Positions 1-9,395 are shown, counted from the stretch's first letter. The stretch: 64,000 bases of DNA from DASUPK01 sp963819715 (GCA_963819715.1 CAWFXE010000007.1:1-64000), one strand, 5' to 3'. Notes: generated by a model not told the origin, from the sequence alone. A program made the numbers and translations.

Positions 1-182
1 GACTGATCGTCAGTCACAAGAGAGCTGTCATGTAGCTGACTTCTGCCACCGCGTACACAGGGCGGTGACCAGACATGACGGAGTAATTCATCAACCCACG
101 CCCGGTGCATGATGGGCGTGGGTCGGGCTCGAGTAATAAGGGACGAATGTCCCTCATCACGCGCTGCTCAGTTTTCAAAGAC
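1..182 (-). promoter_or_regulatory. Probable rRNA operon leader (16S gene off the left edge)
   Basis: Read on the minus strand, positions 182-165 give GTCTTTGAAAACTGAGCA, which resembles the boxA/leader sequence that precedes 16S rRNA in many Gram-positive bacteria. Downstream are simple hairpins: AGGGAC/GTCCCT (139-154), a 9-bp stem CCCACGCCC/GGGCGTGGG (95-122) and GACTGA/TCAGTC (1-15), as expected of an rRNA processing region. No coding frame here looks real. The 16S start itself is not in the window, so the assignment is an inference from the motif and the structures. Confidence 0.45.
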
Positions 183-237
183 CACTCGGCGGGCGCGACG
201 GGTCTCGTCGCCTCCAACCCGGTCTCGCTCAGGCCAC

Positions 238-262
238 AAAAAAGGCCCCTCGCCGAGGGGCC
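238..262 (-). terminator. Intrinsic terminator
   Basis: On the minus strand, GGCCCCTC-GGC-GAGGGGCC is followed directly by TTTTTT (243-238). This is a textbook rho-independent terminator. It could end tyrS transcription, or the short transcript that should start near 340. It lies upstream of the rRNA-type leader and would insulate it. Confidence 0.85.
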
Positions 263-342
263 CGAAAAGAACGGCCGCGGGGCGGCCGGTCAAGGCTCCT
301 CGTTACGAGGCGGCTCTTTCGTAGTCCGAAGCAAGAGCGACC
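238..342 (-). ncRNA. Candidate structured small RNA or attenuator (about 100 nt)
   Basis: A promoter at 376-347 should start a transcript near 340, and the terminator at 262-238 should end it. The RNA between folds well by eye. CCGGTC (344-339) pairs with GACCGG (291-286) around two internal hairpins, GCTCT/AGAGC topped by TTCG/CGAA (338-314) and CCTCG/CGAGG (310-298). A GGCCGC/GCGGCC hairpin (287-273) and the terminator follow. I do not recognise a known RNA family; it does not look like 5S, SRP RNA or a riboswitch class I can name. It may be a free sRNA or an attenuated leader. Confidence 0.35.
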
Positions 343-346
343 GGGG

Positions 347-376
347 AGTATAGCCCGATGGCGGCGCCATGTTCAA
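347..376 (-). promoter_or_regulatory. Sigma70-like promoter pointing towards the rRNA-type leader
   Basis: On the minus strand, -35 TTGAAC (376-371), an 18-bp spacer and -10 TATACT (352-347). This is one of the best consensus matches in the window. The -35 box contains the TGA stop codon of tyrS, so the promoter is tucked into the end of that gene. Transcription would run left into the structured RNA at 342-238. Confidence 0.65.
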
Positions 377-1543
377 GAGGTCAGCCGGACGAAGCGGCGC
401 TTCCCGACCTGGAGCACCCGGCCGCCCAGTTCGCCCGCCGGCAGGTCGAGGCTATCGGGCGGAAGACTCTCCCCGTCGAGCTTGACGCCGCCCTGCGAGA
501 TCAGCCGGCGGGCCTCGCTGCTCGACATGCCGAAGACGCCGGCGATGAGGGCCCGGGAGGTGGACCCCCCCCCATTGCCCTGAAGGCCGTCGGCCTCGGG
601 CGAGCGGCAACTCCGGAACGTCATCCGGGATGCCGTGATCCCGGTGGACGGTGTCGAAGCGCTCCTCCGAGGCCTCGGCCGCTACCGCATCGTGAAAGCG
701 CTCGACGATTCGCCTGGCGAGCGCTCGCTTCGCGACCATCGGCTCCTCGCCGGGCAGCGGCTCGCCGAGGAGAAGCTCGTAGTAGGTGCCCATCACGTCG
801 TCGGGGATCCGCATCAGCTTCCCGAACATCTCCTCGGGCGGGTCGGTCACGCCGACGTAGTTGCCGAGCGACTTGCTCATCCGCCTGACGCCATCTATGC
901 CCGGCAGGATCGGCAGCGTCACGATCGACTGCTCGGGCACGTCGTAGGCGCGCTGGATGTCGCGGGCGAAGAGGAGGTTGAACTTCTGATCAGTGCCGCC
1001 GAGCTCCACGTCCGAGCGAATGGCCACCGAGTCGTAGCCCTGAAGGATCGGATAGAGCAGCTCGAGGGAGGAGATCGGCTGATCGGCCTTCATGCGCTTG
1101 GTGAAGTCCTCCCGCTCCAGCAGGCGCGCCACGGTCACCTTGGCCATCAACCGGAAGAGCTCCTGCGCCGGCATGTCCAGCCACTCACTGTTGAAGCGGA
1201 CCTCGGTCGCGTCGCGATCGAGCACCTTGAAGGCCTGATCCTGGAAGGTCCTCGCGTTTGCGTCGATCTCCTCGGGAGTCAGGATCGGGCGCTGCGAGTC
1301 GCGGCCGCTCGGATCGCCCACGCGGGCCGTGAAGTCACCGATGATTAAGACCACCTTGTGTCCCTGCTGCTGGAATTGGGCCAGCTTGGTGAGGACCACG
1401 ACATGGCCGAGGTGGATGTCCGGGGCGGTGGGATCGATGCCCAGCTTGACCCTGAGCGGCTCGCCCCCGGCGAGCTGCTTCTTGAGCGCTCCCTCGGGCA
1501 GGGCCTCCTCGGCTCCCCGCAGGAGGACCTCCAGGTCAGCCAT
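373..1543 (-). CDS. tyrS: Tyrosyl-tRNA synthetase, one frame interruption
   Basis: Charges tRNA-Tyr with tyrosine in the cytoplasm. The class I signatures are present: HLGH (in PDIHLGH) near the N-terminus and RMSKS about two-thirds along. The C-terminal part (SSEARRLISQGGVKLDGE) is the S4 RNA-binding domain. The catalytic and S4 parts are in different frames; the switch falls near 605, between DDVPELPL and PEADGLQGN, and needs one base. A 9-base C run at about 557-565 is close by. ATG at 1543 (ADLEVLLRG) is preferred over an in-frame TTG 54 bases upstream. About 390 residues after repair, near the family length. One missed base is more likely than a dead gene, since no other tyrS is visible. 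Confidence 0.88.
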
Positions 1544-1715
1544 GCTTGGAGACGCCTGTCCCGCCCGTTCTGACCCGGAATTCCGCCACGAGGCCAATGC
1601 TAGACTGCCCCGTTCCGCCTGGCCGGGCGCGTAGGTCCGTGCGCGGCCCTAGATTCATGTACAGGCAAAGCAGGATCCGGGCGCGGACCACGTTCTTGGC
1701 GTCGCCTCACGCGAC

Positions 1716-4697
1716 ATGACAGACGACTTCGATTTCGATTTCGACGTAGACCGGGGCCGATCGGCATCGCGGACAGAGAATCGCGAGCCGGACAAGGAAG
1801 CCCCAGGGAACGGCAACGGCCGTGAGTTGCCCGAACTCGAATACAGCGAGGGCAACGGCGACGACGGTGCAAACGGCGCCAACGACCAGCCCCGCCGGCG
1901 CCGGAACGGAGGCGGGAACGGCAATGGCGGGGGCAGCGGCTCCCGCCGCGCCGCACCGCCGCCCACCTCGCCCGAGGCAAAGGACGGCGACTGGCTCAGC
2001 ATCGGCGACGACGACTTCATACCGGGCTCCCGGTCTCCCCTGCGCGAGGCCGACGACGGACCCGCGGGTCCCCCCACTCCCGGGGAGGCACGCAACTTCG
2101 CCAAGGAGGCGCGTCGCCGTGCCTCCCGCCGGCCGAGCCCGATCCTCGACCTCGACGCCGAGCGGGCAAGCCAAGAGGACGGCGACGAGAGTCAGGACTC
2201 ACCGGATGTCGACTTCGAATCGGTTTTGGAGCAGCAGCCACAGAAGAGCGGCGTCGCGCGCAGGAGCTCGGCGATCCGAAACGCGCTCGCCGGTGGCGTG
2301 CAGAGCCTCCGCCGGGTCGGTGGGGAGCGCATCGCCGATAGCCGCGACCGCGTTCAGGCGCTCCGCGAGAGGGTCCCCTCGAGCATCCCTCAGCCTCGCC
2401 CGGCGGCCGCCGGCGACGACGGCAAGCCCCCTCCCCCACGACTTCCCCGCAGGATCAGCGCCCGCCGGCCGCGTAAGCCGAAACCCGGCCGGATCAAGAA
2501 GCTCCGCCTCCTGATCATCCTGGCCGGTCTCGGCATGCTCGCGATCGTCTCGACCTTCTTCGGGATGATGATGGCCATTTCGCAGGACCTGCCGCAGCTC
2601 GAGAACAAGAAGGAGTTCGCCGAGGCCAAGAACTCGGTCGTCCTCGACGACCAGGGCAACAAGATCGGCACCCTGCTCAACAACAATCAGCGGGTGCTCG
2701 TCGACTCCGACCAGATCTCGCCGTATATGAAGCAGGCCGCCGTGGCGATCGAGGACCGCCGCTTCTACGAGCACAACGGGGTCGACCTCCAGGGCATGTT
2801 CCGAGCGGGCCTGGCGGACATCACGCCCGGTGGCTCGACGCAGGGCGCCTCGACGATCACCGAGCAGTTCGTCAAGAACGCGCTCGAGGCGCAGGGCTCG
2901 AGAACCGTGTTCGAGAAGTTCCGCGAGGCGGCGCTCGCCTACCACCTCGAACGCCAGTGGACCAAGGACAAGATCCTCACCGAGTACCTCAACACCATCT
3001 ACTTCGGCGAAGGCGCCTATGGGATCGAGGCGGCCGCGCGAACCTACTTTGGCAAGGAGCTCGCTCGCGAGGGGACCCCCTGCGGCCGCAGCGGTGAGGA
3101 CCCGTGCGCCAAGGTCCTGACGCCGCCTCAGGCGGCGATGCTTGCGGGGATCATCGCCTCACCGTCGGCGTTCTCCCCGAGGATCAACCCCCAGGCGGCG
3201 ACCGACCGCCGCAACCTGGTCCTGAAGGACATGCTCGACCAGGGCGACATCGCGGAGACGGAATACAACCAGGGGGTCGCGGCCCAGATCCCCGTCCCGT
3301 CGGACATCGAACGGCCCGAAGACGACTCGCTCTCCCCCTACTTCACCTCCTGGCTGCGCCAGCAGGTGGTCGATATCTACGGCGCCGGGCGCGCTTTCGG
3401 CGGTGGCTACCAGATCCACAGCTCCATCGACCTGGACATGCAGAACACCGCACAGGACATCGCGGAGGGCACACTCTCCGGCGTGGCCCCGACCGCCTCG
3501 GTCGTGGTGATCGACAACGCCACGGGTGAGGTCAAGGCGATGGTCGGCGGCAACGACTTCCACGACCATCCCTTCAACCTGGCGACCAACGGACATCGCC
3601 AGCCCGGGTCCTCGTTCAAGCCCTACACGTTGGCGACCGCCCTCACCCAGGGGATCTCACCAAGCACCACGTACACCTCGAACCCGAAGGTCTTCAAGGT
3701 GCCGCACTCGAAGAACGAATACTTCCCCGTCCACAACTACGGCGACGAGTACTACGGGAGCTCCAGCCTCGAGAGTTGCACCATCCACTCGGACAACTCC
3801 TGTTTCGCAGAGCTCGCCCTGGCCGACTCCAACGCCAGGTGCGTCCGGGGATGCGGCGGGAGCCCAGGAGTCAAGGGCGGCACCAAGGCGATCGCACGCA
3901 CGGCGCACCGGATGGGCATCTCGACCAAGTTCTCGACCAACCCGTCGATGGTCCTCGGCGCGATAGATCCGGGCGTCACCCCGCTTGAGATGGCGTACGC
4001 CTATACGACGATCTCGCACGGCGGCGAACGGGTCGGCGGGAACCTGGACTCGACCGCGGGTCCGAACAACACCCCCTATGACCTGGCGCCGGTCGCGATC
4101 GACAAGGTCACGGATCCGAACGGCAAGACCGTGGCCGATAACAAGACCAAGACCTACAGGGTCCTGTCCCCCAGCGTCGCCTCGACCTTGAAGAGCATCC
4201 TCCACCTCAATGTCCTCGAGGGGACCGGCAAGCTCGCTCAGTTCGGCGACAGCGCCGAGTGGGGCAAGACCGGCACGACCGAGAACAACGGTGACGCCTG
4301 GTTCTGTGGCGGCGACGAGCACTTCACGACCTGCGTCTGGGTCGGCCACGCCGACACCAACACGCCGATGGAGACCGAGTACGGCGGCGCACCTGTGGAC
4401 GGCGGCACTTTCCCCGCCCTGATCTGGGGCCGGATCATGTCCTCGATCGAGGGCATCTACTCGCAGCACAAGGCTGACGCGCGGAACAGGGACAGCTCGA
4501 GCTCGAGCGATTCGGGATCCTCTTCGTATACCCCCTCCTCCTCCGGCTCCTCATCGTCCAGCTCGTCCTCCGGCGGTGGGGGCGGCGGTGGCGGCAACAC
4601 GAGCGCGCCCGCAGCTGGTGGCGGCGGCGGTGGCGGTGGAGCCGGTGGCGGGTCCACCGGCGGCACCAGCGGCGGCACCGGCGGTACCGGGCTCTAG
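1716..4697 (+). CDS. ponA: Class A penicillin-binding protein (transglycosylase/transpeptidase)
   Basis: Polymerises and cross-links peptidoglycan at the outer face of the membrane. Residues 1-260 are a long charged, Gly/Asn-rich cytoplasmic region. One membrane segment lies at about 262-288. The GT51 domain follows, with catalytic Glu in EDRRFYEHNG (about 346), GGSTQGAST and RQWTKDKILTEYLNTIYFGE. The transpeptidase domain has SSFK (S632-K635), SDN (692-694) and KTG (851-853). The last 85 residues or so are Ser/Gly/Pro low-complexity sequence, probably extracellular. At 993 residues it is long for the family because of both tails. It faces tyrS across 172 bp, and TAGATT at 1650-1655 is a possible -10. 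The gene symbol is by family only. Confidence 0.93.
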   Translation: MTDDFDFDFDVDRGRSASRTENREPDKEAPGNGNGRELPELEYSEGNGDDGANGANDQPRRRRNGGGNGNGGGSGSRRAAPPPTSPEAKDGDWLSIGDDDFIPGSRSPLREADDGPAGPPTPGEARNFAKEARRRASRRPSPILDLDAERASQEDGDESQDSPDVDFESVLEQQPQKSGVARRSSAIRNALAGGVQSLRRVGGERIADSRDRVQALRERVPSSIPQPRPAAAGDDGKPPPPRLPRRISARRPRKPKPGRIKKLRLLIILAGLGMLAIVSTFFGMMMAISQDLPQLENKKEFAEAKNSVVLDDQGNKIGTLLNNNQRVLVDSDQISPYMKQAAVAIEDRRFYEHNGVDLQGMFRAGLADITPGGSTQGASTITEQFVKNALEAQGSRTVFEKFREAALAYHLERQWTKDKILTEYLNTIYFGEGAYGIEAAARTYFGKELAREGTPCGRSGEDPCAKVLTPPQAAMLAGIIASPSAFSPRINPQAATDRRNLVLKDMLDQGDIAETEYNQGVAAQIPVPSDIERPEDDSLSPYFTSWLRQQVVDIYGAGRAFGGGYQIHSSIDLDMQNTAQDIAEGTLSGVAPTASVVVIDNATGEVKAMVGGNDFHDHPFNLATNGHRQPGSSFKPYTLATALTQGISPSTTYTSNPKVFKVPHSKNEYFPVHNYGDEYYGSSSLESCTIHSDNSCFAELALADSNARCVRGCGGSPGVKGGTKAIARTAHRMGISTKFSTNPSMVLGAIDPGVTPLEMAYAYTTISHGGERVGGNLDSTAGPNNTPYDLAPVAIDKVTDPNGKTVADNKTKTYRVLSPSVASTLKSILHLNVLEGTGKLAQFGDSAEWGKTGTTENNGDAWFCGGDEHFTTCVWVGHADTNTPMETEYGGAPVDGGTFPALIWGRIMSSIEGIYSQHKADARNRDSSSSSDSGSSSYTPSSSGSSSSSSSSGGGGGGGGNTSAPAAGGGGGGGGAGGGSTGGTSGGTGGTGL

Positions 4698-4700
4698 CCT

Positions 4701-5291
4701 CTAGGCCGCCCGGCTGACCGTGCCCAGGTTGGGCCAGGGCTTGGATACGAACCTGCTCCCCTTGACGCAGTAGCGCCAGGGAAGATCCGCGGCCTTGGTG
4801 ATCCCGATGCGTGGGGACGCGGTGATCGCGGGGTCGGACCAGCCGCCTTGGCGTTCCGATAGCTCGAATGGCGGCTGCAGGAGATCCGCGCCATTGAGGG
4901 AGAGGTCCACGCCGAGGGCCTCACTGAGCTTGCCGGGGCCCGAGCAGAGCTGCTCGATGGCCTTCTGACCCCGCCGCTCGCGCATCAGCTCGACGCCCTC
5001 CGTGGGCTCAAGGGCGCGAATCAGGACCGCCGAGGCGGATCCGGCCCCCTCGGTTACGAAGTTGAGCAGCGAGTGAATCCCGTAGGAGAGATAGACGTAG
5101 GCGCGGCCCGGCGGGCCGAAAAGAACCTCGTTTCGGGCCGTGCGGCCGATGTACGCATGGCAGGCGGGGTCGCTCTCCTCATAGGCCTCGGTCTCCACGA
5201 TCACGCCGGCCGTCTCGCCGACCGCCAGCTCGCAGCCGATGAGATCGCGCGCGACCTCGTGCACGGAGCGTTCGAAGAAGGCGCGTCTCAC
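4701..5291 (-). CDS. mpg: 3-methyladenine DNA glycosylase (AAG/MPG family)
   Basis: Removes alkylated purines from DNA to start base excision repair. The 196-residue protein carries the family core IVETEAYEESDPACHAYIG, then GRAYVYLSYGIHSLLNFV and an Arg-containing loop VLIRALEP; Glu in ETEAY is the catalytic region. GTG at 5291 overlaps the TGA of argH by 4 bp (GTGA), which implies translational coupling to argH. It converges on the PBP gene with only 3 bp between the stops. No functional link between argH and mpg is known to me; shared transcription is probably incidental. Confidence 0.92.
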   Translation of the reverse strand: MRRAFFERSVHEVARDLIGCELAVGETAGVIVETEAYEESDPACHAYIGRTARNEVLFGPPGRAYVYLSYGIHSLLNFVTEGAGSASAVLIRALEPTEGVELMRERRGQKAIEQLCSGPGKLSEALGVDLSLNGADLLQPPFELSERQGGWSDPAITASPRIGITKAADLPWRYCVKGSRFVSKPWPNLGTVSRAA

Positions 5292-6658
5292 TCGCGCAGG
5301 GCGTGGAGAGCCTTTCGCGCCCGGTCGAGCTGGTTGGCCAGCGGACCGGACGCGGTGCCTCCCATTGAGACTTTCGACTCGATCGTCTGGCCGGACTCGA
5401 GGGCGCGCCGGACCGCCTGCCAGGCGCCATCGGGAACGCCGTCGAGCTCCGAATCGGAGAGCTCCGAAAGGGCCTTGCCGGAATCGACCGCGGTCTTCAC
5501 CAGGGCGGCGACCATTCCATGGGCCTCCCGGAAAGGGACGCCCTCTTTGACCAGCGCGTCCGCGAGGTCCGTGGCGGCGAGCATCTCGTCCCCCGCCGCG
5601 TCCGCGAGCCGCTCGCGGTTGAAGGTGATGTCACCCATCATCCCCGTGGCCGCGGCGAGGCAGAGCTCCAGGTTGTCTACCGCATCGAAGAGGGGCTCCT
5701 TGTCCTCCTGAAGATCCTTGCTGTACGCGAGCGGCAGGGCGTGCATCGTGCCCAGCAGACTGGCCAGGTCCGCGGCGATCCGGGGCGCCTTGCCGCGCAG
5801 GAGCTCCGCCGCATCCGGGTTCTTCTTCTGGGGCATGATGCTCGAGCCCGAGGCGAACGAGTCGGGAAGCTCGCAGAACCCGAACTCCTGACTTGACCAC
5901 AGCACGATCTCCGAGCCGAGGCGCGAGAGGTGCATCGCGCAGATGGCGGCCGCCGAGAGATAGTCGAGGGCGAAGTCGCGATTCGAGACCGCGTCGAGCG
6001 AGTTCGCGTAGGGCTGCTCGAAGCCGAGGTCCTCCGCCAGGGCCTCGCGGTCGACGTCCCAGTTGAGGCCCGCGAGGGCGCCGGAGCCCGCTGGCATCTC
6101 GGTGGTCGCCTCGGCGGTGCGGAAGAACCGCCTCGTGTCGCGTTGGAACATCCAGAAGTAGGCGAGCAGGTGGTGGCCGAGGTAGACGGGCTGCGCGCGC
6201 TGCAGGTGGGTGTAGGCGGGCGCCGCCCAGTCGCGATGGGCCTCCGACTGGGCGAGCAGGGCCTCCATCAGGCTCTCGAGAAGAGCGATGGCGCGGGCGG
6301 AATGGGCGCGGACCAGGAGCGAGAGGTCGGTCGCGACCTGGTCGTTCCGGGAGCGGGCCGTGTGGAGCTTTCCGCCGACCGGGCCGATCAGCTCGGTCAG
6401 CCGGCGTTCGATGGCCATATGAATGTCCTCGTCGTCCTCCCGGAACTCGAACACCCCCTTGTCGAGCTCTCCCCCAACCCGATCCAGGCCCTCGGTGATC
6501 CGCTCCAGGTCGCCGTCGTCGAGCACGCCGAGCTTGTCGAGGGCGCGCGCGTGTGCCTTCGACTGCGCGATGTCGAAACTCGCCAGACGCCAATCGAACG
6601 AGATCGAGGAGTTGATCCGCCGGAAAAGCGGGTCCTGTTCTTCGCCGAAGCGGGACAT
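5288..6658 (-). CDS. argH: Argininosuccinate lyase
   Basis: Splits argininosuccinate into arginine and fumarate, the last step of arginine synthesis. The protein has 456 residues, normal for the family, and carries the fumarase/lyase signature GSSIMPQKKNPD plus the substrate-binding region HTARSRNDQVATD. No Shine-Dalgarno sequence precedes ATG 6658. Instead TAGACT (6670-6665) ends 6 nt upstream, so the message is probably leaderless. The TAG stop of the upstream aminotransferase gene lies inside this -10 box. Other arg genes are not in the window. Confidence 0.96.
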   Translation of the reverse strand: MSRFGEEQDPLFRRINSSISFDWRLASFDIAQSKAHARALDKLGVLDDGDLERITEGLDRVGGELDKGVFEFREDDEDIHMAIERRLTELIGPVGGKLHTARSRNDQVATDLSLLVRAHSARAIALLESLMEALLAQSEAHRDWAAPAYTHLQRAQPVYLGHHLLAYFWMFQRDTRRFFRTAEATTEMPAGSGALAGLNWDVDREALAEDLGFEQPYANSLDAVSNRDFALDYLSAAAICAMHLSRLGSEIVLWSSQEFGFCELPDSFASGSSIMPQKKNPDAAELLRGKAPRIAADLASLLGTMHALPLAYSKDLQEDKEPLFDAVDNLELCLAAATGMMGDITFNRERLADAAGDEMLAATDLADALVKEGVPFREAHGMVAALVKTAVDSGKALSELSDSELDGVPDGAWQAVRRALESGQTIESKVSMGGTASGPLANQLDRARKALHALRE

Positions 6659-6667
6659 GGGCCGAGT

Positions 6668-7825
6668 CTAGGGCTGCTGCTCCAGGGCTTCGCCGAGCGA
6701 CGTGCAGACTCGGTCGACCTGCGATTCCGTCATCGAGGTGAAGAAGGGGAGCGCCAGGGACCGTTCCGCGACTCGCTCGGCGATCGGGAACTCGCCCCCC
6801 GAAAAGCCGAAGCGCTCGCGGTACGGCGGCAGCAGGTGGATGCAGGGCAGGTACGCCTTCGACTGGATCCCGTTCGAGGCCAGCGACTTGATCACCCCGT
6901 CGCGGTCGGTGCCATCCGGCAGCTGAACGCAGAAGACGAACCAGCTCCGGCGCTCGTCCCCGGTGTTCTCGCAGGGCAGGACGATGTCGTGGTCGTCGTG
7001 CTCGCCGGCAGGCTCGCCGCCCAACTGGGTGAGCCGTTCGCGGTAGAGCGCCGCGACGTTCTCGCGCGCGTTGAGCATCTCGTCGAGGCGCTCGAGCTGA
7101 GCGATGCCGATTGCCGCGTGCAGGTCGGTGAGCCGGTAGTTGAAGCCGAGGCGGTCGTGCTCGACCTGGTCCATGTCCGGCGCGCGGCCCTGGTTGCGCT
7201 CGCTGCCGACCGCCTCGGCGACCTCGCGGTCCGTGGTGACAAGGATGCCCCCCTCCCCCGTGGTCATCTGCTTGTTCGCGTAGAAGGCGAAGGTGGCGAG
7301 GTTCCCGTCGGTTCCGATCCTGGCGCCTGTGCGATCGACGGCGCCGAGCGCCTGACAGGCGTCTTCGAGCATCCCGAGGTCTTTCTCCTTGGCGATCGCG
7401 CCGAGGGCGGGCAGATCCGCGGGGTAGCCGAAGATGTGCACCGGCAGAATTCCCGCCGTCTTCTCTCCCACCGCCTCGGCGGCCCTCTCGGGATCCAAAT
7501 TCAGGGTGACCAGATCGATGTCGGCGAAGACGGGCTTGGCCCCCTCGTAGAGGAGGCAGTTGGTCGACGCCACGAAGCTGAGCGGGCTGGTGACCACTTC
7601 ATCGCCGTCCGACCACCCCTTCGCCCGGACGCCCAGGTGCAGCGCGGCCGTTCCACTGGAGACGGCGACGGCATACACGCTCCCGCCGATCCAGTCGGAG
7701 AAGTCGTGTTCGAACTGCTCGAGCTTCGGACCCAGCGAGAGCGAGCCGGAGCGGACGACCTCCAGCAGCAGCTCCTCCTCTCGGGGGCCGAGCTCAGGTC
7801 GTGCGAGCGGGATCGGTTCGTTCAC
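6668..7825 (-). CDS. DegT/DnrJ/EryC1 family PLP-dependent aminotransferase
   Basis: A sugar-aminotransferase family protein that would transfer an amino group to a nucleotide keto-sugar for surface polysaccharide or glycan synthesis. The PLP lysine lies in FAFYANKQMTTGEGGIL, preceded by EDACQALGA, and GTAALHLG forms the cofactor pocket. GTG 7825 (NEPIPLARPELG) fits the usual start of the family and gives 385 residues. Longer in-frame extensions run antisense-like through cimA. The start lies 32 bp inside the end of cimA, so the two are probably co-transcribed. There is no neighbouring sugar nucleotide gene, so the substrate is unknown. Confidence 0.85.
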   Translation of the reverse strand: MNEPIPLARPELGPREEELLLEVVRSGSLSLGPKLEQFEHDFSDWIGGSVYAVAVSSGTAALHLGVRAKGWSDGDEVVTSPLSFVASTNCLLYEGAKPVFADIDLVTLNLDPERAAEAVGEKTAGILPVHIFGYPADLPALGAIAKEKDLGMLEDACQALGAVDRTGARIGTDGNLATFAFYANKQMTTGEGGILVTTDREVAEAVGSERNQGRAPDMDQVEHDRLGFNYRLTDLHAAIGIAQLERLDEMLNARENVAALYRERLTQLGGEPAGEHDDHDIVLPCENTGDERRSWFVFCVQLPDGTDRDGVIKSLASNGIQSKAYLPCIHLLPPYRERFGFSGGEFPIAERVAERSLALPFFTSMTESQVDRVCTSLGEALEQQP

Positions 7826-9395
7826 TCGGTGGGCTGCTCTGGTCGCGGGGCTGGAAGGCGTATTCAAGGGAGTCGACAAGGGCCTCCCATGAAGCCTCGA
7901 TGATGTTCTCCGAGACGCCGATCGAGCCCCATTGGCGCTCGCCGTCGGATGAATCGAGGAGGACCCGGGTGACCGCACCGGTGCCGTGATGCTCGTCAAG
8001 GATGCGGACCTTGTAGTTGGTGAGCTCGATGTCGGCCAGGTGCGGATGCCGGTCGATGATGGCGCCGCGCAGCGCCTTGTCGAGCGCGTTCACCGGCCCG
8101 TTGCCTTCGGCGGTGCGCAGGTAACGCTCGCCGTCGACCCAGACCTTGATCGTCGCCTCGGTGACCACCTTGCCGTCCTCGCGCTTCTCGACGAGGACGC
8201 GGAAGCCCTCCAGCCGGAACAGCGGCTCGTAGTCCTCGGTCTCCTTGCGGAGCAGCAGCTCGAAGGAGGCATCGGCTGCCTCGTACTGGTAGCCGCGGTG
8301 CTCGCGCTCTTTCAGGGCGCGCAGGGCCTTCGCCGCCTGTTCGTCGCCGAGCGGGATGCCGGCGCGATTCGCGCGCGAGAGAACCGTCCCCTTGCCCGAG
8401 AGCTCGGAGATGACCATCTCGCGCTGGTTGCCGACCTCCGCCGGCTCCATGTGCTCGAAGGTGCGGGCATCGGCGCTGACGCCGGCCACGTGCATGCCGC
8501 CCTTGTGAGCGAAGGCGTTGCGGCCGACGAAGGGCTGGTCGGGATCCGGGGTGATGTTGAGCAGCTCGTCGATGAAGTGGGCGATCCCGGTGAGCCGAGC
8601 GAGCTGCTCGTCCGAGACGCACTCGTATCCGAGCTTGAGCTGCAGGTCGGGCAGGATCGAGGTGAGGTTGGCGTTGCCGGTGCGCTCGCCGATGCCGTTG
8701 ATCGTGCCCTGGACCAGGTTCGCGCCCTCCTCCACGGCGGCGAGGGAGTTCGCCACGGCGCACTCGAGGTCGTTGTGGGTGTGGATCCCGACGGACACGT
8801 CGAGTGCGTCCACCATCGCCCCGGTTGCCTCCGCGATCTGGAAGGGCAGGCTCGAGCCGTTGGTGTCGCAGATGGTGACGTTCTCCGCCCCGGCATCCGC
8901 GGCGGCCTTCAGGCATTCGAGCGCGTAGCCGGCGTCGTCGCGGTAGCCGTCGAAGAAATGCTCGGCGTCATAGATCACCCGTTTGCCCGCCTGCGTCAGA
9001 TAGGCAACGGTGTCGCGGATCATCGCCAGGTTCTCCTCTCGGCTCACCTTGGTGACCTTCTCGAGGTGGAGCCCCCAGGTCTTTCCGACCAGCGTCACCA
9101 CGGGGGCGAACCCGGTGGCGAGGAGCTGGAGCGCCTCGTCCTCGGCCGCCTGGATGTCCCGACGGCGGGTCATACCGAAGGCGCAGACATCAGCATGCTC
9201 CAGCGGGACCTCCGCCAGCATCTCGAAGAGCTCGAGCTCCTTCGGGTTGGATCCGGGGAAGCCCGCCTCGATGAAGTCGACGCCGAGCTCGTCGAGCTTG
9301 CGGACCACCCGCGTCTTCTCCTGCGCGGAGAGGGACATGCCCTGGCCCTGCATGCCGTCCCTGAGAGTCGTGTCGTAGAGGAGTACCTGTCGCAT
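7794..9395 (-). CDS. cimA: (R)-citramalate synthase (CimA-type)
   Basis: Condenses pyruvate and acetyl-CoA to citramalate, opening a threonine-independent route to 2-oxobutyrate and isoleucine. The HMGL-like barrel starts with LLYDTTLRDGMQGQGMSLS and has the metal-binding GIHTHNDLECAVANS and NGIGERTGNAN; the C-terminal third is the LeuA-type allosteric domain. It is distinct from leuA at 16865-18442: the DGMQGQG signature and 533-residue length fit the CimA branch of the family. AAGAAAGG precedes ATG 9395. It lies downstream of ilvE, leuB and leuCD, and those enzymes also process the citramalate branch, which supports the call. Confidence 0.9.
   Translation of the reverse strand: MRQVLLYDTTLRDGMQGQGMSLSAQEKTRVVRKLDELGVDFIEAGFPGSNPKELELFEMLAEVPLEHADVCAFGMTRRRDIQAAEDEALQLLATGFAPVVTLVGKTWGLHLEKVTKVSREENLAMIRDTVAYLTQAGKRVIYDAEHFFDGYRDDAGYALECLKAAADAGAENVTICDTNGSSLPFQIAEATGAMVDALDVSVGIHTHNDLECAVANSLAAVEEGANLVQGTINGIGERTGNANLTSILPDLQLKLGYECVSDEQLARLTGIAHFIDELLNITPDPDQPFVGRNAFAHKGGMHVAGVSADARTFEHMEPAEVGNQREMVISELSGKGTVLSRANRAGIPLGDEQAAKALRALKEREHRGYQYEAADASFELLLRKETEDYEPLFRLEGFRVLVEKREDGKVVTEATIKVWVDGERYLRTAEGNGPVNALDKALRGAIIDRHPHLADIELTNYKVRILDEHHGTGAVTRVLLDSSDGERQWGSIGVSENIIEASWEALVDSLEYAFQPRDQSSPPSERTDPARTT

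Noticed and set aside
1544..1715. T-box or other riboswitch ahead of tyrS
   Set aside because: No T-box consensus, specifier loop or terminator was seen in the 172 bp shared with the PBP gene.
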